The notes: generated by a model not told the origin, from the letters alone. DNA of 64,000 nucleotides from Flavobacterium shii (GCF_025847235.1 NZ_JAOZEW010000001.1:372001-436000); one strand, 5' to 3'; counted from the stretch's first letter, positions 17,455-27,279 are shown. Numbers and translations: made by a program.

Positions 17455-17906
17455 TGGTTAATTGTTTTTTTCATGCATACACTATTATCCATAACGTCAT
17501 ACGGAGGATAATTGGGTATTATTGAATATTCGGCTTTTTTGTATAGCGATATAGCTTCTGGTTGGTTTATGCCAGTTTCTAATATGGTTTGTTTGTATTC
17601 TATTTCCGAAGCCCAAAGTTCTAATTCGGCTAGAATTCTGTATGCAATTCCTTTTTTTCGGTAATCATGATGAACAAACATTCTCTTGATTTCGACAGTT
17701 TGATCATCATATCTCCTAAAAGCACCACAACCTGTAGCTACTCCATCTTCATAATACACAACTACATGTTTTATTTTATCGGTTTTATTAAACTGATTAT
17801 AAAAATCGTGATCCTCTCCATCTCTTATTTTTAAATCCTGATCTAATAAATAAACCAATTTTGTAAAATCGATATTGTCTGATGTTGTTCTTTTTATTGT
17901 AATCAT
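17451..17906 (-). CDS. GNAT-family N-acetyltransferase
   Basis: 151 aa single GNAT domain. Acetyl-CoA loop: 'VEIKRMFVHHDYRKKGIAYRILAELELWASE'; later 'YKQTILETGINQPEAISLYKKAEYSII' gives strands 5-6. Its stop overlaps the start of the GH3 gene by four bases, so translation is coupled. The substrate is unknown; in this operon an amino-sugar or peptide amine is possible. Confidence 0.85.
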   Translation of the reverse strand: MITIKRTTSDNIDFTKLVYLLDQDLKIRDGEDHDFYNQFNKTDKIKHVVVYYEDGVATGCGAFRRYDDQTVEIKRMFVHHDYRKKGIAYRILAELELWASEIEYKQTILETGINQPEAISLYKKAEYSIIPNYPPYDVMDNSVCMKKTINQ

Positions 17907-18050
17907 AATGGTAAAATTTCTAACAGGTTATTGATTAAGTTTTCTGCTTGAGATAGTACTAAAACATATAATTATATTATTTTAAACCATATAAGTAATG
18001 TAAGTAAATATAAGGCGTAGCCAAGCAGTATAAAACTCAAATTTTTAATT

Positions 18051-18392
18051 CTACGACAGTTTACGCTTCTTCTGTTTTGCGAGTAAACTTTTAGTATGTA
18101 AGGCTTTTTCGAGTCTGTTTTTAAATCGAAAGAGTTTTGGCATTCCTTCGATTCGATCTTCGAGCGTGATTTTTTCGTAAATTAGAATTGCTTTTTCTAA
18201 TATCCGAATTTCATTATCGATATCATTCTGATTTTTGTAAATGGTAGCCAATCGATCATAAGAATGATTGCCTATAAAACCTTCGGTAACATTTTCTTCG
18301 TATAACGCAATTGCTTTCTCAATCTCTCCTTCTTTTTCAAATTCAATTGCTTTCAGGTTTCGTTCAACCTGGGTGTTTTCATTGATTTCCAT
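18051..18392 (-). CDS. Small TPR-like protein
   Basis: 113 aa, all-helical. 'NLKAIEFEKEGEIEKAIALYEENV' and 'YDRLATIYKNQNDIDNEIRILEKAILIYEKI' are two tetratricopeptide-type repeats, followed by a basic tail (KKRKLS). It is 23 bases downstream of the permease gene. A scaffold role is inferred; no specific partner is visible. Confidence 0.65.
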   Translation of the reverse strand: MEINENTQVERNLKAIEFEKEGEIEKAIALYEENVTEGFIGNHSYDRLATIYKNQNDIDNEIRILEKAILIYEKITLEDRIEGMPKLFRFKNRLEKALHTKSLLAKQKKRKLS

Positions 18393-18415
18393 GGGCGTTA
18401 TATTGTAGTTAAATC

Positions 18416-19951
18416 TTATTCTGTTTTCTTACCAAAATCTTGTGGAAAAATTAAAAATCGAGATAAAATAATTCCGGGAACTGTAGCTAAGAATACCCAA
18501 ACAAAGAAATTTGCATATCCTAAATATTCCTGAATATATCCACTTACCATTCCTGGCAGCATCATTCCTAAAGCCATAAATCCAGTTGCAATAGCATAAT
18601 GTGATGTTTTTGACTCTCCTTCGGCAACATAAATTAAATACATCATAAAAGCTGCAAAGCCAAAACCGTAGCCAAATTGCTCTACAATTACAACAGCATA
18701 AATATAATAAATAGAGGAAGGATGAAAATGAGATAATAAAATAAATCCAATAATTGGCAAATGCATAGTTAAGATCATAGGAAGCATCCATCGAGTAAGA
18801 CCATGTCTGGAAATAGCAATTCCTCCTAAAATTCCACCAACTGTAAGTGCAATTAATCCGAAGGTTCCGTAGATCAAACCGATATCTTCGGTATCCAATC
18901 CCATTCCTCCTTTTTCAATTGTTATCTGATTTCCTTTATTTACAATTAATTGATTAACAAAATTTATTCTAGATTTGTTAAGATTTAGATATTCCTTATT
19001 ATCCTTATTTTCTACCTCCGCTAATGGCTTTTTTAATTTTCTGGTTTCAGCAACTATTGGTAATTTAGAATACAATAATTTTAATTCAGAATCAGATAAT
19101 TTCTCACCGCTCTTAACCTTTTGATTGTAAATCTCTAATGCTTTAGATTCAGTAGCATCCGAACTCGATTCGACTAATTCGTATTTAATCGGGTCTATTA
19201 AAAATGGAGTTAGCATTTTTATTAATTGAGATTCCCCTAATCGGAATAATAAAATGAATGCAAGAATTAAGACAATCTGTTTTTTCTTAAAGAAACTTGC
19301 AAATACCGAAGCAAAACTTTTATCCTCTATTTCTTTAGCTGTTCCTCCAGCATTAATTTCTGTTTTTGGTGTCGAAAAATAATTATAAGTTGTAATAAAC
19401 GTCATTAATAAACCAACAAAAATCATAGTATACGACCATGCTTTGCGATTATCGCCGTATTTATGCTCCAGATAACCTGCCAAAAGCACGATTACTCCAT
19501 TACCCGCCAACATTGAAAGTCTGTAAAATGTGCTTCGGATTCCCAGAAAAAATGACTGCTGTTCTTTTGGTAAAACCAATAAATAAAACCCATCACTGGC
19601 AATATCATTGGATGCCGAAGCAAATGCCGCAACCCAAAATATAGCTAGGGTCATCATAAAAAAACCATTGAGCGGAATCGTGAATCCAACAACTAGGAAA
19701 GCAATTGAAATAAGTAATTGCATCGATAAAAACCATTTCCTTTTGGTTCCATTTAAATCAATAAATGGGCTCCATAACGGTTTTACAACCCAAGGTAAAT
19801 ACAATAAACTGGTATAAACACCAATATCTTCATTAGTAATACCTAGATTTTTGTACATAAGTACCGAAACCGAGATAATTACTGCATAAGGTAACCCAGA
19901 TGCGAAGTTTAATAATGGAATCCACAACCAAGGTTTATTTTCTGTTTTCAT
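18416..19951 (-). CDS. MFS permease, AmpG-like muropeptide transporter
   Basis: 511 aa with about 12 membrane helices. The start 'WLWIPLLNFASGLPYAVIISVSVLMYKNLG', then 'LLYLPWVVKPLWSPFIDLNGTKR', matches AmpG-type permeases (SGLP...W-P-D). A hydrophilic insertion of ~90 residues (about 245-345) sits in the middle and is longer than in enterobacterial AmpG. Inferred role: uptake of anhydro-muropeptides for recycling by the NagZ-like enzyme encoded nearby. The coding region overlaps the upstream GH10-like gene by 17 bases. Confidence 0.8.
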   Translation of the reverse strand: MKTENKPWLWIPLLNFASGLPYAVIISVSVLMYKNLGITNEDIGVYTSLLYLPWVVKPLWSPFIDLNGTKRKWFLSMQLLISIAFLVVGFTIPLNGFFMMTLAIFWVAAFASASNDIASDGFYLLVLPKEQQSFFLGIRSTFYRLSMLAGNGVIVLLAGYLEHKYGDNRKAWSYTMIFVGLLMTFITTYNYFSTPKTEINAGGTAKEIEDKSFASVFASFFKKKQIVLILAFILLFRLGESQLIKMLTPFLIDPIKYELVESSSDATESKALEIYNQKVKSGEKLSDSELKLLYSKLPIVAETRKLKKPLAEVENKDNKEYLNLNKSRINFVNQLIVNKGNQITIEKGGMGLDTEDIGLIYGTFGLIALTVGGILGGIAISRHGLTRWMLPMILTMHLPIIGFILLSHFHPSSIYYIYAVVIVEQFGYGFGFAAFMMYLIYVAEGESKTSHYAIATGFMALGMMLPGMVSGYIQEYLGYANFFVWVFLATVPGIILSRFLIFPQDFGKKTE

Positions 19952-21509
19952 CTGTTATTTCGGGTACATTTACTTTAAATCCTTTTTTTAAATCTATAAT
20001 GGTCTGAGCACTTTCATTTGCATAATAATCTATAAAAGTGATGGCACAAGCCTTATACTTACTCATTTGTGCTTTTGAGAAAACAAAATAAATAGCACCA
20101 TCAATTTCATGAACTGTCAACTTATCTATAATTTGAGAAGGATCGTTTATATCTAGTTTAGCTTGACTTTCGGCACCATAAGCAACGATATAACGCACTT
20201 TAGTGTTCACCGGATATTTCACATTAAACGAGTAGTTTAAACTGTCTTTCGAAAATTCATTTACAACTGGAACATCAACTATGGCCTTTTTTAAGTTTGG
20301 AACCGCCAGCGGAAGCGCAGGATATTTATATTGATTTTCGCCCAAAAGACGTACTACATCCTGATTTTTATTCATAAACCATTTGGCACTAAAATAAGCA
20401 CTTCCGGTTACGTTCGTAAAACTTCGGGCATGATCGACTTGATTTGGAATTTCGGTAGCTAAGTTCCAGCTTTTATCACTATCGGCTCTAATTTTATATG
20501 TACTATGCCCTATATAAATAGCGGCATTATTAGAGTTTTCAGACCACCATTTTACTAGTTTCGAATAATTAGCTCTCGTATTATTCATACTCCAATACAA
20601 TTGAGGTATAATATAATCAATCCATTTCTCGTCCATCCATAAAATAGGATCTGCAAATAAATCATCATAATTAGATGTCGATTGTGTATCCGATCCTCTG
20701 GAATCTTTCGATTTATTACGCCAAACACCAAAAGGGCTAATCCCGAATTGCACCCAAGGTTTACAGGTTTTTATTGTATTGGAAATAGTTTGAACAAAAA
20801 TATTCACATTCGCACGACGCCAATCTGCAAGGCTAAGTCCACTACCGTATTTTTTATAGGAAGCGCTGTCGTTAAATTGTTTCCCAGGAACTGCATAAGG
20901 ATAAAAATAATCATCAAAATGAATTGCATCGATATCATAATTCTCAACAACTTCTTCGACAATTGCAGTTAAATGTTCCTGTACTTCGGGCAAAGCTGGA
21001 TCATAATATATTCTTCCCCCATATTCAATCATCCATTCCGGATGTTTATTTACATCATTATCCGGGCTCAAACTATCTTTTTTTAAATCGAATGTTGCTC
21101 TGTATGGATTCATCCAGGCATGAAACTCAAACCCTCTTGCATGTGCTTGTTCAATCATCCAAGCCAGAACATCATAGTATGGCTTTGGAGCCTGACCTTC
21201 TTTCCCTGTCAAATAGCGAGACCAAGGTGCCAGCTTAGATGGATAAAAAGCATCCCCAACACTCCTAATCTGTACAATTACAGCATTAAAATTTAGTTTT
21301 TTATAGGTATCTAAAATTTCAAGATAATCAGCTTTTTGTTTTTCGGTGCTATCAATACCGCTTTTAGGCCAGTCGATATTAACAACAGTTGCAATCCAAA
21401 CCCCTCTAAATTCATTTTTAGGAAACAGACCTTTTCTCTGAGCATTTCCACTCCCTCCTAAAAATAAAAAAAATAAAAAAAATAGTATTATGTGCTGGTT
21501 TTTATGCAT
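19935..21509 (-). CDS. GH10-like (GHL10/YddW-type) glycosyl hydrolase, secreted
   Basis: 524 aa. The signal peptide is 'IILFFLFFLFLGGSGNAQRKG', without a lipobox. The catalytic barrel has the YddW signature: 'EFRGVWIATVVNIDWPKSG', 'FNAVIVQIRSVGDAFYPS', 'ARGFEFHAWMNPYRA', 'IDAIHFDDYFYPY'. C-terminal ~110 residues form a beta-sandwich-like domain. The family acts on denuded or modified peptidoglycan glycans. It is the first gene of the run (GH10-like, AmpG-like, TPR, GNAT, GH3), consistent with external cleavage, uptake and intracellular trimming of murein fragments. Confidence 0.88.
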   Translation of the reverse strand: MHKNQHIILFFLFFLFLGGSGNAQRKGLFPKNEFRGVWIATVVNIDWPKSGIDSTEKQKADYLEILDTYKKLNFNAVIVQIRSVGDAFYPSKLAPWSRYLTGKEGQAPKPYYDVLAWMIEQAHARGFEFHAWMNPYRATFDLKKDSLSPDNDVNKHPEWMIEYGGRIYYDPALPEVQEHLTAIVEEVVENYDIDAIHFDDYFYPYAVPGKQFNDSASYKKYGSGLSLADWRRANVNIFVQTISNTIKTCKPWVQFGISPFGVWRNKSKDSRGSDTQSTSNYDDLFADPILWMDEKWIDYIIPQLYWSMNNTRANYSKLVKWWSENSNNAAIYIGHSTYKIRADSDKSWNLATEIPNQVDHARSFTNVTGSAYFSAKWFMNKNQDVVRLLGENQYKYPALPLAVPNLKKAIVDVPVVNEFSKDSLNYSFNVKYPVNTKVRYIVAYGAESQAKLDINDPSQIIDKLTVHEIDGAIYFVFSKAQMSKYKACAITFIDYYANESAQTIIDLKKGFKVNVPEITDENRK

Positions 21510-21691
21510 TTCAATCTTATTTATACAGAAATCAAAAATAGTTTTTTTAGTGAAGTTTACAGGATAAATTATTAATAAAATTTATAACTCACAGAAATTT
21601 AAGCTTTAGCAAATTCTAATACTATTTATCTCTAATTAAAAGACTATATATGAACCCGATATAATTATTTTTATTATAACCTCAACCCTAT

Positions 21692-22096
21692 TTAAAACCG
21701 AATTTCCATTATCGTATACTCTTGTTCCGATTTAAAAAAAGTAATATGAGTATCAATTAATCCGATTTTTTCATAAAATTCTTTTTTATTTACTCTCGCA
21801 TTACACCAAACTCGTTTAATTCCATTATTTCTGGCTCGCAGTAAAATATGTTCCAAAAGTAATGTCGCATAACCACGTCCTTGTTCCTCTGTTAATGTTG
21901 CCAATTTTCTAAATTGCATTTCTTCATGATCCTCAAAACAAGAAATTATAGCAACAAGTTCGGCACCTGCAAACAACCCAAAATGAATCCCTAAATCATC
22001 CTCTTCCAGTTGTACAAATTCAAGAGGTTTGTCTGGCCACATTACTCTATGACGGATCTCCCATGTTTGCGAAGCGGGAATTTCTTTGATTATCAT
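21692..22096 (-). CDS. GNAT-family N-acetyltransferase
   Basis: 134 aa from ATG at 22096; the longer frame to 22126 starts with TTG. 'IRHRVMWPDKPLEFVQLEEDD' is a frequent opening of small Bacteroidetes GNATs; the acetyl-CoA loop is 'RKLATLTEEQGRGYATLLLEHI', then 'RVWCNARVNKKEFYEKIGL'. It is monocistronic between two AT-rich gaps. Substrate unknown. Confidence 0.8.
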   Translation of the reverse strand: MIIKEIPASQTWEIRHRVMWPDKPLEFVQLEEDDLGIHFGLFAGAELVAIISCFEDHEEMQFRKLATLTEEQGRGYATLLLEHILLRARNNGIKRVWCNARVNKKEFYEKIGLIDTHITFFKSEQEYTIMEIRF

Positions 22097-22406
22097 AACT
22101 CTATTTTTGATGTAATAAGATTCCAAATTTAAGGATTAATTATTTCTTTCTTTTATCCAAAAAAATCAGTTCTTACTTATACCTATAAAACAAATTAACA
22201 GAATTTACTTATATTAATTTGACATATAAATAACATCAATTTAGACACAAACAATGTCCAGCAAAATCATATCACTCACTATATCAGCAAAATATAAAAT
22301 AACAACTAAATAATTATCTAAAAATAAATAAGATATATCTTTCGATTTCGGTTAATAATAATTAATTTTAAAGTCTAAATAACAATTACTCTAACAATTA
22401 ACAAGT

Positions 22407-22967
22407 ATGAAAAAGTTTTTTTTAATCACGCTATTATGTATCAGTGCCAATTCTTTTGCTCAATTGATACAATTCGGTCCTATAGTTTCTTCTAATATAA
22501 CTTCGATTATAACAAGTGATTATAGTTCAGACAGATCTGGTACTTCGATTGGTGCTGGTGGATTTGCAAGAGTAAACTTATTGATGCTTTACGGACAAGC
22601 GGAATTTGGATATGCTCAATCTAAATTCACAGTTTCTGAAACTGGAGTTGCCGAAACAGATTATAAATTATCAGGAACCGAAGCTACCTTAATAGTAGGT
22701 TTCAAGGTTATTCCCCTAGGAAAACTAGGAAATGTTAGAATCTTTGGAGGTTATAACTGGAAAAATTATTCAAGTGTAGATGTAAACAATAATTTAAACT
22801 ACATAGATATTGTAAAAAACAATAATAGCTTCTTGGGAGGTGTTGGTGTAGATTTCTGGAAATTAACACTGGATTATAGATACTTAGCAGGTGTTACAGA
22901 TATTGATGCATCTCCGCTAAAAGCAAAAACCACAGTTTCGAATATTAGCTTAGGATTTAAATTCTAA
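22407..22967 (+). CDS. Outer-membrane beta-barrel protein
   Basis: 186 aa with a signal peptide ('FFLITLLCISANSFAQ'). Alternating amphipathic strands run throughout ('GFARVNLLMLYGQAEFGYAQSKF', 'ATLIVGFKVIPLGKLGNVRIFGGYNW', 'LTLDYRYLAGV') and the protein ends with an aromatic 'ISLGFKF', the BAM recognition signal. It looks like an eight-stranded OmpX/OmpA-type barrel. Ligand unknown. A strong terminator follows. Confidence 0.8.
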   Translation: MKKFFLITLLCISANSFAQLIQFGPIVSSNITSIITSDYSSDRSGTSIGAGGFARVNLLMLYGQAEFGYAQSKFTVSETGVAETDYKLSGTEATLIVGFKVIPLGKLGNVRIFGGYNWKNYSSVDVNNNLNYIDIVKNNNSFLGGVGVDFWKLTLDYRYLAGVTDIDASPLKAKTTVSNISLGFKF

Positions 22968-22986
22968 AGAAAACGGCATTACATAT

Positions 22987-23026
22987 AAAACGGGAATCTA
23001 ATTTTAAGGAATTAGATTCCCGTTTT
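22987..23026 (+). terminator. Rho-independent terminator
   Basis: A perfect 17-bp stem (AAAACGGGAATCTAATT and its complement) with a 6-base loop, followed by ATTTTT, 20 bases after the barrel gene. Confidence 0.9.
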
Positions 23027-23154
23027 ATTTTTACACAATCTCCCTTAAAATAATTTGAAAATTACTGTTACCCGTAATTTCCAAATTATTTTCTTTTGTA
23101 TTTTTATAAAGCAAAATAACAATTAAAAATATTTTTAACTTAATCAATACCAGA

Positions 23155-23487
23155 ATGGGAAAATTTGTAATTTCTAAAAGAACTAACGGAGAGTTTCAGT
23201 TTAATTTAAAAGCCGGTAACGGACAAACAATTCTAACCAGCGAAGGATATACAGCAAAAGCAGGTTGTTTAAAGGGAATCGAATCTGTAAAAACCAACTC
23301 AGAAGATGATTCAAAATTCGCCAGAGAAACATCCAAAAATGAGAAACCTTATTTCAACCTAAAAGCAACCAACGGTCAAATCATCGGCACAAGTGAAATG
23401 TATGAAAGCGTTGCTGCAAGAGAAAACGGAATTGAATCTGTAAAAAACAATGCACCTACAGCAACTATAGACGACCAAACTACTTAA
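23155..23487 (+). CDS. YegP-family protein (two DUF1508 repeats)
   Basis: 110 aa made of two tandem ~48-residue repeats: 'FNLKAGNGQTILTSEGYTAKAGCLKGIESVKTNS' and 'FNLKATNGQIIGTSEMYESVAARENGIESVKNNA'. This is the YegP layout. Function is not established; members are small soluble beta-rich proteins. Monocistronic with its own terminator. Confidence 0.88.
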   Translation: MGKFVISKRTNGEFQFNLKAGNGQTILTSEGYTAKAGCLKGIESVKTNSEDDSKFARETSKNEKPYFNLKATNGQIIGTSEMYESVAARENGIESVKNNAPTATIDDQTT

Positions 23488-23517
23488 AATAGTCAAAAAA
23501 ATTTGCTTAAAAACACT

Positions 23518-23542
23518 AAAACCACTCTTATCGGGTGGTTTT
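23518..23542 (+). terminator. Rho-independent terminator
   Basis: AAAACCAC and GTGGTTTT arms around TCTTATCGG, followed by ATTTTT; about 30 bases past the YegP-like gene. Confidence 0.85.
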
Positions 23543-23729
23543 ATTTTTAGGAGCTTTCGTATTCATGATACTATTAATTTAAAGCGAACGGTATCATCTG
23601 ATTGAAAGGCAGGCAACTAAATTCAGAATTCGACATTAAAATAATAAATTAATTTTAAAAATAAAAACTAATTATCAGTAAGTTAAATAATATTTTAGAG
23701 TACATTTACTAATAAAATTAATATAAATT

Positions 23730-23921
23730 ATGAAAACAGGAGTAGTTAAATTTTACAATGAAGCAAAAGGATTTGGATTCATTACAGAAGAAGGTACAGG
23801 ACAAGATATCTTTGTTCATGCATCAGGCTTAAAAGAACAAATTAGAGAAAGTGACTCTGTTCAATTTGAAATAGTTGACGGAAAAAAAGGCAAAAACGCA
23901 GTTGAAGTTACAGTAGCTTAA
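23730..23921 (+). CDS. Cold-shock domain protein (CspA family)
   Basis: 63 aa single cold-shock domain. RNP1 is 'KGFGFI' and RNP2 'DIFVHAS'; 'GVVKFYNEAKGFGFITEEG' is the family start. It binds single-stranded RNA/DNA and acts as an RNA chaperone. The ~190-base region between the preceding terminator and the start is AT-rich and could hold a long leader, as is usual for csp genes. Confidence 0.95.
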   Translation: MKTGVVKFYNEAKGFGFITEEGTGQDIFVHASGLKEQIRESDSVQFEIVDGKKGKNAVEVTVA

Positions 23922-24054
23922 TACTACATTAACGTTAAAATTGCATAGATTACGATTGCCTATTGGTTTAAATATGAAGATAAAAGAATAATATTCGATA
24001 CACTCTCAATAATAAAACCCTACAAATCACTCACGACAATTAGTAAAAAACAAA

Positions 24055-24092
24055 AAATCCTGTAAACGATAGTTTGCAGGATTTTTTTTGTG
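24055..24092 (+). terminator. Rho-independent terminator
   Basis: AATCCTGTAAAC pairs with GTTTGCAGGATT around a 5-7 base loop, followed by eight T. It ends the cold-shock transcript about 130 bases after its stop. The remaining sequence to 24251 shows no gene. Confidence 0.85.
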
Positions 24093-24251
24093 GATTAAAC
24101 ACAGGAAGATATAGAAATTATTTTATGTTTTATTCCACTGATTAGGAATTTTAAAATCAATAAAAATCTGTAACATCTATTCTTTTTAAAGGTCATTTAA
24201 TAAAGCTGAAACAGAAAATTCGGTTTTATAAAACCTTAAAAATTAAAATTC

Positions 24252-25598
24252 ATGATGAAATTATTTTTATTATTCCTCGTCCTTACCTCTGGCCCATTGG
24301 TATATTCACAAAATATTGAGATAAATAAAAAACAAGAAAACATAAAATATACTGGCAGCAGTGAAATCACTTTTCAAGTAAAATTAAAAAAGAATTCTTC
24401 CTACTTAATTACTGTTTTCCAAAATAAAATTGACATAAAAGTAGATTTGATAGACCCCGAAAATAAGATTGAACAAACAACGGATTTAGCCGATGGAAAT
24501 TCTGGATATGACAAAATAGATTTTATAGCCAAACAATCCGGGGACTATAAAATTAGTATAAAGGGAATCAGTAACAAAGTTGTACCTAATGGCGAAATTA
24601 ATGTTTGTATCACCACATATGGCAAGGCACAGCTCCAAAAAAGAAAAGAAATACAAAAAACACTCCAGACTGAGAATAGTAAAAGTATCTATACTCTTGA
24701 CATCAAGCAATTTTGGGAAATGTATGACAATCTAAAATTTTGCAAAACAACCAACGATAGCATTCGTACAATACAAACTTTATATTTAGATAGAGGAACA
24801 AATGGATTAAGACAATTTGCAAAAGTTCGGGACTTTTCGGCAGAAATGTTCGTAAAGAGAATCTGGAAATACAAAAATTATTATAATTCAATAAGACAAA
24901 ACTCATTTATAGTCTATGAACTAAATAGCTCTATTGACAGTATTGCCAACAATTTAAAAAAGATATATCCTAATGTTAGTGATTTCAAAGTCGCATTTGT
25001 AATAGGTCCAATGCTTGCTGCCGGTACTATCTCATCTAACGTTTTACTAATTGCCGCAGAAATGCAAACTGGCGATAAAACTTCGGATGTGAACGAGATT
25101 ACTAATCCCAATCTTAAAACAGATATAGTATCGACCAATAACTTAATCGAAGTTAAAGCCAAACTAGAGGAAACCATAACACATGAGCTAGTACACACTC
25201 AGCAAAAAGAAAGAAATAAAAATGCTTGCTCCTGCCCTTTATTAGAAAACATCATAAAGGAAGGCGTTGCCTCTTTTATAGCCGAAAAAAATCTAGGCCG
25301 TCCAAATAAAATCACCCAATACGCAATTTATGGTCAAAAGAATGAAAAGGCATTATGGTATGAAATGAAAAGCGAACTATGCACTAATAACTATAAAAAC
25401 TGGCTCTTTAATGCTTCCTCCAGCAAGGATAGACCTGGAGATTTAGGTTATTATGTTGGTTATAAAATCGCCGAATCTTATTATAATCAAGCAAGTGATA
25501 AACAACAAGCTTACATTGAAATGATAGAAATGGATAATCCCTTACTATTCCTCGATAAAAGTAAATATGATTTAAAGTTCCTGACTACGACAAACTAA
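24252..25598 (+). CDS. Secreted DUF2268-like zinc metallopeptidase
   Basis: 448 aa with a signal peptide ('LFLLFLVLTSGPLVYSQN'). Residues ~20-120 look like a beta-sandwich domain. The C-terminal half has HExxH in 'ETITHELVHTQQ' (His311, His315) and a downstream 'IKEGVASFIAE' whose Glu337 could be the third zinc ligand, then 'GDLGYYVGYKIAESYY', all as in the DUF2268 putative protease family. Periplasmic or lipid-free exported enzyme; substrate unknown. ATG at 24255 is an equally good start. Confidence 0.75.
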   Translation: MMKLFLLFLVLTSGPLVYSQNIEINKKQENIKYTGSSEITFQVKLKKNSSYLITVFQNKIDIKVDLIDPENKIEQTTDLADGNSGYDKIDFIAKQSGDYKISIKGISNKVVPNGEINVCITTYGKAQLQKRKEIQKTLQTENSKSIYTLDIKQFWEMYDNLKFCKTTNDSIRTIQTLYLDRGTNGLRQFAKVRDFSAEMFVKRIWKYKNYYNSIRQNSFIVYELNSSIDSIANNLKKIYPNVSDFKVAFVIGPMLAAGTISSNVLLIAAEMQTGDKTSDVNEITNPNLKTDIVSTNNLIEVKAKLEETITHELVHTQQKERNKNACSCPLLENIIKEGVASFIAEKNLGRPNKITQYAIYGQKNEKALWYEMKSELCTNNYKNWLFNASSSKDRPGDLGYYVGYKIAESYYNQASDKQQAYIEMIEMDNPLLFLDKSKYDLKFLTTTN

Positions 25599-25729
25599 CC
25601 CAAAACCTAAATAAAATACGGGAAGTCCTTAAAAAAACGGACTAACTAATAATCATAAAGTTAATTACGTTTATTGAGTTCTTATTTACAACCCTAATTT
25701 TTATTTGGAGATAAAGTTTCTCTATGAAT

Positions 25730-26131
25730 TTATTTTTTAAAAATTATCAAACCTTTATCTACCTTATCAGAATCCACAAAAGAGCTATTCTCCTGATCAA
25801 ATTGGATGGTAAAATCCGTTTGATAATCCAGAATTTCAAATTGCGACCCATCTCCAGAAAGAACTATACCTAAATATTCTTTTAAAGCATCTATTTCCTT
25901 ATCACAAATCAATTCATTGCTGGATAAAAACAGGTCGTAGCTTTTTATTTTCTCATTTCTTCCTGTACTAAATGTTACTTTATAAATTTCTGCATCAAAT
26001 AATGCCGGGAATACTTCATTATTCACGACATAAAAAGAATTACTTAAATCTATTATATTCCTTATCCTTTTAATCTTAAATACCCGTTCCAATAAATAAG
26101 ATGTATTTTTAATTGCTGTTTTTAATTTCAT
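25730..26131 (-). CDS. Hypothetical protein at the distal end of the tail cluster
   Basis: 133 aa, no signal peptide or membrane helix, no family recognised. Mixed alpha/beta pattern; 'VFPALFDAEIYKVTFS' and 'KEYLGIVLSGDGSQFEILDYQ' are the most ordered parts. It is 154 bases past the holin-like gene on the same strand and may be the last gene of the tail cluster or an independent gene. Function not assigned. Confidence 0.5.
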   Translation of the reverse strand: MKLKTAIKNTSYLLERVFKIKRIRNIIDLSNSFYVVNNEVFPALFDAEIYKVTFSTGRNEKIKSYDLFLSSNELICDKEIDALKEYLGIVLSGDGSQFEILDYQTDFTIQFDQENSSFVDSDKVDKGLIIFKK

Positions 26132-26285
26132 TGGTTACGTTATTCTCTCAAATTCAGGAAAAATTACAACCAGTTTAATCTGGGTTATTTATTGTAAATA
26201 ATAGTAAGTAACATCTTTTTCTGTATATAGAAATCAAAATTAGTATCAATAGTATAGGAGTCGATTCTTTATCTTTCTGTACTAT

Positions 26286-26756
26286 CTATTTTTCTATGTG
26301 ATATTTTGGGTCGATTGTAATCAAAAGTCTTTTAAATAATTGTACCAAACGATTCCTTATCGATTTAAGAATCAAGGTCATTGCGTCGAAATTTTCTACT
26401 TCTTTTTTTGTCCTTATAGCTATAATATTGCTGATTATCGAAATACCATCACTTACAATAAGTAAATCCATTACTATGGTAACAAACCATTTAAAGTTGT
26501 AATTAAGTCCTTTACTCATTAATGCCAAAGCTGTTGGTATTAACAATACGGCTAACTTGGAAACAAATCCCAATGCTAATTTTTTAAAGCTAAATGGGTT
26601 ATTTAATACTATGGTTTTGATAATGCCTAAAAAAGTATCCATTACCATTAAGTAAAACAACACTTTTACAATTTCAATATCCATTTCTAAGTAAATAAAA
26701 ATTCCATAAAGCAATAATTTTATTTCGTTTGAATATTCTGAAATTTTATGCACCAT
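26286..26756 (-). CDS. Phage holin-like protein (holin_4 / toxin-secretion family)
   Basis: 156 aa with 3-4 hydrophobic helices ('VKVLFYLMVMDTFLGIIKTIVL', 'LGFVSKLAVLLIPTALALMSKGL', 'FVTIVMDLLIVSDGISIISNIIAI') and a charged tail. The 'MDTFLGI.K.......FSFKKLALGFVSKL' pattern is that of class II/TcdE-type holins. It would permeabilise the inner membrane so that endolysin can act and particles can be released. It is at the far end of the cluster, about 6.6 kb from the endolysin gene. Confidence 0.75.
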   Translation of the reverse strand: MVHKISEYSNEIKLLLYGIFIYLEMDIEIVKVLFYLMVMDTFLGIIKTIVLNNPFSFKKLALGFVSKLAVLLIPTALALMSKGLNYNFKWFVTIVMDLLIVSDGISIISNIIAIRTKKEVENFDAMTLILKSIRNRLVQLFKRLLITIDPKYHIEK

Positions 26757-26776
26757 CGGTTTTTCTATTTTCTTTG

Positions 26777-27244
26777 TTAATCTTCTACTATAGATTTTTG
26801 AGCATGATCAAAATCAATTACTCCTAGTAAATTGGTAAATCTTTTTCCAAAAATTGATAGCGTATTATCTCTTTCATTTTCTCCTAAATTATCGCTTATA
26901 GTTTCCTGGACTACACCAAATCTATTTGTAGAGGAAGCTATAATAAAATTATCGTTTAATAATGCCCCAGCTACCATATTTCCGGTAATGTCGATGCTCA
27001 AACTAAGTTTTCTTAAATAGCTTAAAAAACCATTCCATTTTATAACAGCATACATAAAACATATAGGATAAACACCTAAAGAACAAATCAATGCAAATAA
27101 AAAAAGGATCCATTCTGTATAATGTTTTTTTGAGATAAATAAGGTTGGTAATAATAAGGTTGCTATTGGTATCATTATTAGTATCGTAATTAAAAGCCAC
27201 AGCAATGCTGAAGCTGTAAAAATAAATTTCACAATTTTATTCAT
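26777..27244 (-). CDS. Tail-cluster membrane protein
   Basis: 155 aa with two or three N-terminal membrane helices ('FTASALLWLLITILIMIPIA', 'EWILFLFALICSLGVYPICFMYAVI') and a soluble C-terminus ('GNMVAGALLNDNFII...FGVVQETISDNLGENERDN...FLGVIDFDHAQKSI'-type). It lies 20 bases before the holin gene. The C-terminal pattern is familiar from Bacteroidetes phage and tail clusters but has no assigned role; a lysis accessory role is inferred from position. Confidence 0.6.
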   Translation of the reverse strand: MNKIVKFIFTASALLWLLITILIMIPIATLLLPTLFISKKHYTEWILFLFALICSLGVYPICFMYAVIKWNGFLSYLRKLSLSIDITGNMVAGALLNDNFIIASSTNRFGVVQETISDNLGENERDNTLSIFGKRFTNLLGVIDFDHAQKSIVED

Positions 27245-27279
27245 GTATAATATTTTTTTAGTTTAATTTTTTCATACAA

